From Nitratireductor sp. GISD-1A_MAKvit (GTDB lineage Bacteria; Pseudomonadota; Alphaproteobacteria; Rhizobiales; Rhizobiaceae), in assembly GCF_040819555.1 (NCBI RefSeq), contig NZ_CP161920.1, positions 2,603,001 through 2,667,000 of the forward strand: a stretch of 64,000 nt of DNA, read 5' to 3'. Under the pieces are notes generated by a model. It saw only the letters and a program-made list of their open reading frames with translations. It was not told where the DNA came from and ran no database searches. A program made the position numbers and the translations under genes. This document shows positions 60,196-64,000 of the stretch, piece by piece; the stretch's first letter is position 1, and each line of letters opens with the position of its first letter.

Positions 60196-61368
60196 ATGAA
60201 CGAGAAGACTAAGACTAAAGTCGGAGACAACACGCGGCTTGCACATATCGGCAACGATCCGCACGCGTTTCACGGTTTCGTCAACCCGCCCGTGGTTCAC
60301 GCGTCAACCGTGTTGTTTCCCGATGCCCACACGATGGCCACACGAAACCAGAAATACACCTATGGCACACGCGGCACGCCAACAACCGATGCACTCGCTT
60401 CTGCGATGAACGAGCTGGAGGGTTCGGCAGGCACGATCCTCGTGCCATCCGGTCTGGCGGCCGTCACCGTGCCGCTGCTTGCGTTTCTTTCTGCCGGCGA
60501 CCACGTCCTCATTGTCGACTCGGTCTACCATCCGACACGTCATTTCGCCGATACGATGCTGGCCCGCCTCGGGGTGGAGGTCACCTATTACGACCCGCTG
60601 GCCGGTGCGGGCATCGCGGCCGTGATGCAACCCAACACCAAAGTGGTCCTTACAGAAGCACCCGGTTCCGGCACGTTCGAGATGCAGGACATTCCCGCCA
60701 TCGTCGAGGTGGCGCATCACGGTGGCGCAGTCGTGATGATGGACAACACCTGGGCTACGCCGCTTTATTTCCGCCCGCTCGACCACGGAGTGGACATCTC
60801 CATTCAGGCTGCCACCAAATACCCGGCCGGCCATTCGGATGTTCTACTTGGCACCGTCTCGGCCAATGAAGCGTGCTGGGAGCGTCTGCTTGACGCCCAC
60901 GGCGCGCTTGGGGTCTGCGCAGCCCCTGACGATGTCTACCAGGTGCTTCGGGGTCTGCGCACCATGGGGGTCCGCCTTGAGCGGCACCAGCACAGCGCCT
61001 TGACGCTGGCGCGCTGGCTCGAAGGCGAGAAGGGTGTCGCAAGAGTGCTCCATCCCGGGCTCGAATCGCATCCCGGACACGCTTTGTGGAAACGCGACTT
61101 CTCCGGTGCCAGCGGCCTCTTCTCCATTGTTCTCGATGGTGGTCGAGAAAAGGAAGCGCACGCATTTCTGGATGCACTTCAGCATTTCGGCCTGGGCTAT
61201 TCCTGGGGTGGTTATGAAAGCCTTGCAGTCCATGTCCAGCTGAACGACCGCACCGTTGCACATGCTCCGAAGGAAGGTCCCGTCATTCGCCTGCAGATCG
61301 GTCTTGAAGACGTGGCAGACCTGCAGGCAGATCTCGAACGGGCACTTTGCGCGGCTGCAAAAGCCTGA
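60196..61368 (+). CDS. metC: Cystathionine beta-lyase
   Basis: MetC cleaves cystathionine to homocysteine, ammonia and pyruvate in methionine synthesis. The 390-aa protein is a Cys/Met-metabolism PLP enzyme: YTYGTRGTPTTDALASAMNELEG, LTEAPGSGTFEMQDIP, MMDNTWATPLYFRPLDHGVD, and the PLP lysine in QAATKYPAGHSD. C-terminal SLAVH and VIRLQIGLED fit beta-lyases. It is divergent from aapJ, as in R. leguminosarum. A large inverted repeat follows its stop. Confidence 0.93.
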   Translation: MNEKTKTKVGDNTRLAHIGNDPHAFHGFVNPPVVHASTVLFPDAHTMATRNQKYTYGTRGTPTTDALASAMNELEGSAGTILVPSGLAAVTVPLLAFLSAGDHVLIVDSVYHPTRHFADTMLARLGVEVTYYDPLAGAGIAAVMQPNTKVVLTEAPGSGTFEMQDIPAIVEVAHHGGAVVMMDNTWATPLYFRPLDHGVDISIQAATKYPAGHSDVLLGTVSANEACWERLLDAHGALGVCAAPDDVYQVLRGLRTMGVRLERHQHSALTLARWLEGEKGVARVLHPGLESHPGHALWKRDFSGASGLFSIVLDGGREKEAHAFLDALQHFGLGYSWGGYESLAVHVQLNDRTVAHAPKEGPVIRLQIGLEDVADLQADLERALCAAAKA

Positions 61369-61369
61369 A

Positions 61370-61429
61370 CGTGGCTCTGGGGCTTCCGGCTCACTGCCCT
61401 TTACGACCCCTTCCGGAAGCCCTGCCACG
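61370..61429. terminator. Large inverted repeat after metC
   Basis: GGGCTTCCGG (61380-61389) pairs with CCGGAAGCCC (61413-61422), and outside it CGTGGC (61370-61375) with GCCACG (61424-61429). The stem totals 16 bp around a 23-base loop. It begins two bases after the metC stop. There is no T-run, so it may protect or process the transcript rather than end it. Confidence 0.55.
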
Positions 61430-61450
61430 GCCCGTGAGACGCCCGCCGCA

Positions 61451-62126
61451 TCAACCTGCGCGGTTGCCCAAATGTGGAGAAGAAACGGCGCCACCGTGCT
61501 CATCCAGGCGCTCGCTACGCATGAGCTGTTCGATCACCCGGCGCTGCCTGCGTGATCTGATCTGCTCCGCCGTGAAGTTCCGGGGGGAGAGCCGCTCGCC
61601 CGCGGAATCTCTCGTGATGTCGAAAGTGCGGCGGGCTGCAACCAGCGTATCCTGCGCCCGGTAGGTTGCCACCACCGTAATGGTTACCTGCCGCATGCGT
61701 GAGGCCGCCTCACCGCGCGCGACCGCCTGGCCGATCAATTGTCTGTAGGTGCCGATGTCAATCCATTCGCTGCTGTCGAGCGGCCCCCTGAAACCATTGC
61801 GGACGCGGATCGCTGCGATCCTGAACATCGAGATCGAGATCACTGAGCGAGCAGCGCTGCCATTGCATCGCCCCCTCCTCTCCCCCCCCAAGACCGACAT
61901 CGACCAGCACAGCCTCGATGTAGATGGGTTCCGCACTCATGTTGGCGATCAGACAGTGGGCATCCAGATGCTGCCCTGCCCCACGGTTGATCAGGATTTT
62001 GGCGCGCAGCGTGCGCCTGTAGCTGCTTAGCAATATCTGGAAGTAGAGCGTCCAGATGACCAGGGTGAGAACGCTTGCAAGCGCACTCACCGAACCATGA
62101 TACTCTTCGAGCCAGTTCCACATCAT
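61451..62126 (-). pseudogene. Hypothetical membrane-anchored protein, interrupted by one extra base
   Basis: The start at 62126 (MMWNWLEEYHGS) has GGAG seven bases upstream. A single helix (about residues 12-32, ALASVLTLVIWTLYFQILL) is followed by a cytoplasmic domain with CLIANMSAEPIYIEAVLVDV. After SDPRPQWFQG the frame is lost; removing one G from the five-base run at 61785-61789 restores PLDSSEWIDIGTYRQLIGQ and on to 61451. The repaired length is about 224 aa. The family is unknown to me. The strand-rich cytoplasmic domain resembles small binding modules, but no function can be given. Confidence 0.65.
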
Positions 62127-62278
62127 CCGTAGCTCCAGTGAACCCGACCATGTCAACGGGTTTTTGGCTGCTGCGTTCCAGTTGCGGTGTCGGTCCACCC
62201 GGGATGTGCATGAGGATTTCCTGCCAGCGATGGAACGGATGTGCCTTTCCACCGTTCGATCCTGAAAGGAGATACGCC

Positions 62279-62530
62279 ATGAATGACCATCGCAAGAAAC
62301 AGCGTGCATCGGAAATCCGCAGCAGCGACCTTGCCGCCGAAAGGATGGGAAACAATCAGCTTCAGGGTGATGATCAGGAAAAGGTCCGCAACCAACGACA
62401 CGCCGTTCCGGATGTGAAGCAGGAGGCCGATGACGTGATCGAAAGCTTTGAAAAGATGGACAAGGATGTACGTGCGCGCCGTGATCTCAACAAGGGCGCG
62501 CGCAGCAGCGACACATCCGGCAAGGAATGA
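62279..62530 (+). CDS. Small hydrophilic hypothetical protein
   Basis: This 83-aa, highly charged protein (MNDHRKKQRASEI, then DVIESFEKMDKDVRARRDLNKG) has no hydrophobic segment and is likely a soluble or disordered protein. AAGGAG lies seven bases before the ATG at 62279, a strong site, and the 3' end is clear. It is divergent from the hypothetical membrane gene. It may be stress-related, like many small hydrophilic proteins of rhizobia, but this is a guess. Confidence 0.65.
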   Translation: MNDHRKKQRASEIRSSDLAAERMGNNQLQGDDQEKVRNQRHAVPDVKQEADDVIESFEKMDKDVRARRDLNKGARSSDTSGKE

Positions 62531-62615
62531 ACGCTCCGGCTGACTGCTTGGAAAGCGGCTCCGCCCGGCAATGCCGCCCCCCCCCGTTCTGCCGAGCGGC
62601 GCCATGACGAGTGCT

Positions 62616-62802
62616 TCAGGCCGCGCCACCACCAGTCTGATAAAGGCGCGCCCACGCCGCCTTGCCTTCCGGTGGTCCCGAGAAGAGATCAGCGCATCCA
62701 CCGTGCCCGTTTGTCCTCGTCAAACAGCGCCGCCGGCTTGAGATCGCGCAGAAACACATTTTGAGGCGCCCGCGGTTGGAAATTTCCCGTCGTGCATTTC
62801 AT
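62616..62802 (-). pseudogene. Possible small gene with a one-base break
   Basis: On the minus strand from 62802 a frame reads MKCTTGNFQPRAPQNVFLRD and continues to KRARWMR, where a stop appears. Skipping the base at 62691 continues as DLFSGPPEGKAAWARLYQTG to a stop at 62616, about 61 aa in all. The residues are protein-like across the join, and the break has the same form as the others in this window. I do not recognise the family, and the start lacks a strong ribosome-binding site. Confidence 0.35.
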
Positions 62803-62871
62803 CGTTGATGCCAGCGAAGGCTTCAGCTATGAAAGCGACGCGCTGGTGCTTCGTCACCCGCGCCACGGCCA

Positions 62872-62914
<43 letters not shown>

Positions 62915-62939
62915 AGGCTAAGTCAAGTGGGCAAAGGGT

Positions 62940-63128
62940 GTGAGGCAAAAAAATCGAGTAAAACCAATCAATTGGCGGAACTCGAAGGAAGCAGAGAAGC
63001 CGCTTCCGTGGTCACGGAAGCACCACGGAAGCAAGTTGAAGGAGCTTGTAGAGTACGAACGGCGACAATCGGCAGAGCTTTTTTCGCCCGCTCCGTTTGA
63101 GTCGTTACGAAGTTGGATTCGTGATTGA
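62940..63128 (+). CDS. Doubtful small ORF in the DNA between the two tRNA-Arg copies
   Basis: This 62-codon frame starts with GTG at 62940 and gives a basic peptide ([19 protein letters not shown], then [13 protein letters not shown]). The DNA from 62915 to 63164 is more AT-rich than the surroundings. I see no family match and no strong ribosome-binding site. It may be the tail of a lost mobile-element gene or chance. Confidence 0.25.
   Translation: MRQKNRVKPINWRNSKEAEKPLPWSRKHHGSKLKELVEYERRQSAELFSPAPFESLRSWIRD
62987..63032. repeat. Clustered GGAAGC repeats
   Basis: GGAAGC occurs at 62987-62992, 63016-63021 and 63027-63032, and in reverse (GCTTCC) at 63002-63007. A near-perfect palindrome, GCTTCCGTG and CACGGAAGC, spans 63002-63021, and its right half is repeated at 63024-63032. 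Confidence 0.75.
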
Positions 63129-63164
63129 CCCTGCTCGGTCTCCATCACTATCTGAACACCGAAT

Positions 63165-63241
63165 GCACCCGTAGCTCAGCTGGATAGAGTGTCGGCCTCC
63201 GAAGCCGAAGGTCACAGGTTCGAATCCTGTCGGGTGCGCCA
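63165..63241 (+). tRNA. tRNA-Arg (CCG)
   Basis: This 77-nt cloverleaf includes CCA. Acceptor stem GCACCCG/CGGGTGC, anticodon stem TCGGC/GCCGA with loop CTCCGAA (anticodon CCG), T-stem ACAGG/CCTGT with TTCGAAT. All four stems pair. A truncated copy lies 293 bases upstream. Confidence 0.95.
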
Positions 63242-63253
63242 CCCTCCTCCAAA

Positions 63254-64000
63254 TCACATCGAACCTCGCCGGCGTTTTGCAGCCATGCTTCTGGCGATGC
63301 CGAGAAGATGCAGAGCAGCGCGTTTTGGGTTGGTGTCCAGCCAGACGGCCTGGATGGTTCCTGTGCTGTTCGGGCCGATGATCGGCCGCCACACCGTCCC
63401 TTCAATATTGACACCGCTCGCGAAACTTGCGCCGGTGATGGTAAACCCCTTACCGATCTGCACCTTGAGGATGACCGTCGCCTGGCAGGCACGGCACTGT
63501 TCGATCCTCGGCGCGCGATCGTTTGCCGCGATCCGTTGCGTCAGGCATGGGTCGAGCAACGGACCGTCGGTGCCCTGCGGTACGAGGAGGCGCTCGCCTG
63601 CGAAGTCGGTCCAGGTCAGCGCGTCCTTTCCGGCAAGCGGGTGGCCGGCCGGGAGCAAGGCCGCCATGCCTTCTTCCCAGATCGTCTCGCTTTGGCAGGA
63701 TCGCATCTGACAGCCGCCGCACATGAAGGCGATGTCGAGATGGCGCCGGCGAATGGCGTTGGCCTGCTTGCGGCAGGAGCCGTCCTGCAAGGTGACCTCG
63801 ATCTGCGGATAGCGGCGTTCGAAGCGGTCGATGAGGTGGACGAGGAACGTCCGGCCGAACGGCGCGGAAAGCCCGATGTGGAGTTGCTCCCCGTTTCTAT
63901 TGCGCTGCGCGGCCCTGCTCAGGGCTTCTTCGAGGCCGTCATAGTGATCGCGGACGCTTGCGATCCAATCGCGCCCCTCGTCTGTCAGCCGGACGCCATT
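63254..64000 (-). CDS. LysR-family transcriptional regulator, 3' part
   Basis: The frame stays open from the window end at 64000 to a stop at 63254, giving about 248 residues. It begins within the end of the winged-helix domain ([20 protein letters not shown]), followed by the helical linker and the periplasmic-binding-like effector domain ([42 protein letters not shown]). The start and the DNA-recognition helix lie outside the window. Several cysteines ([10 protein letters not shown]) are unusual for this family. The effector and target are unknown. It is convergent with the tRNA-Arg gene. Confidence 0.85.
   Translation of the reverse strand, partial: NGVRLTDEGRDWIASVRDHYDGLEEALSRAAQRNRNGEQLHIGLSAPFGRTFLVHLIDRFERRYPQIEVTLQDGSCRKQANAIRRRHLDIAFMCGGCQMRSCQSETIWEEGMAALLPAGHPLAGKDALTWTDFAGERLLVPQGTDGPLLDPCLTQRIAANDRAPRIEQCRACQATVILKVQIGKGFTITGASFASGVNIEGTVWRPIIGPNSTGTIQAVWLDTNPKRAALHLLGIARSMAAKRRRGSM

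Overview
The window reads as a chromosomal segment from a GC-rich alphaproteobacterium of the order Hyphomicrobiales (Rhizobiales), probably near Mesorhizobium, Nitratireductor or Chelativorans in the Phyllobacteriaceae. Pointers are the yceD-plsX-fabH-ihfA-merR block, hemB followed by RDD genes and bpt, the LdtR/L,D-transpeptidase pair, and metC divergent from aapJQMP. This placement is inferred from gene content and order; no search was run. Almost every gene is housekeeping or metabolic, and coding density is high.

Layout. 1-3.1 kb: 3' end of argC, an outer-membrane barrel protein, heme A synthase (ctaA) and DUF2842. 3.2-11.4 kb: a compact six-gene surface-polysaccharide locus (GNAT/CelD-like, Wzc/ExoP-like co-polymerase with a degenerate kinase domain, Wza-like lipoprotein, GT4 glycosyltransferase, sugar-phosphate transferase, Wzy-like polymerase). 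Its set of functions resembles the rhizobial unipolar polysaccharide (UPP) locus. 11.5-16.7 kb: tRNA-Pro(GGG), merR, ihfA, fabH, plsX, yceD, a cytochrome bc1 assembly chaperone and bamE. 16.7-18.6 kb: a small foreign patch with an IS5-type transposase remnant and a lower-GC DUF3800 gene. 18.6-26.7 kb: hppA, an MFS gene, nusB, ribH, ribE, ribD, nrdR and glyA, all on the minus strand. 26.8-30.6 kb: L,D-transpeptidase, its MarR-type regulator, DUF6163 and a 3-hydroxyisobutyryl-CoA hydrolase. 30.8-36.8 kb, plus strand: hemB, two RDD genes, an SLC13 transporter, bpt and a DMT exporter. 36.8-50 kb: tex, a serine hydrolase, parC, an esterase, an unknown periplasmic protein, aspS, an MFS gene and rnd. 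50-55.5 kb: ppx-ppk1 and divergent zf-CHCC and FAD monooxygenase genes. 55.5-61.4 kb: aapJQMP and metC. 61.4-64 kb: hypothetical genes, a truncated and a complete tRNA-Arg(CCG), and the end of a LysR gene.

Three things stand out. First, at least six genes (ctaA, hppA, ribE, a serine hydrolase, rnd, a hypothetical), and possibly a seventh small one, are each interrupted by exactly one extra base whose removal restores a normal protein. That looks like a base-calling problem rather than gene decay. Second, two intergenic regions near parC and aspS carry opposed arrays of a 7-bp repeat (GTGAATA/GTGAATG) that form large inverted structures, with three of the four arrays lying at stop codons. Third, the divergent promoter region of the polysaccharide locus holds nested inverted repeats bracketing a TATAAT box. 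I did not find a convincing new multi-gene defence or mobile system. The heptamer structures and the tRNA-Arg remnant are the least explained parts of the window.
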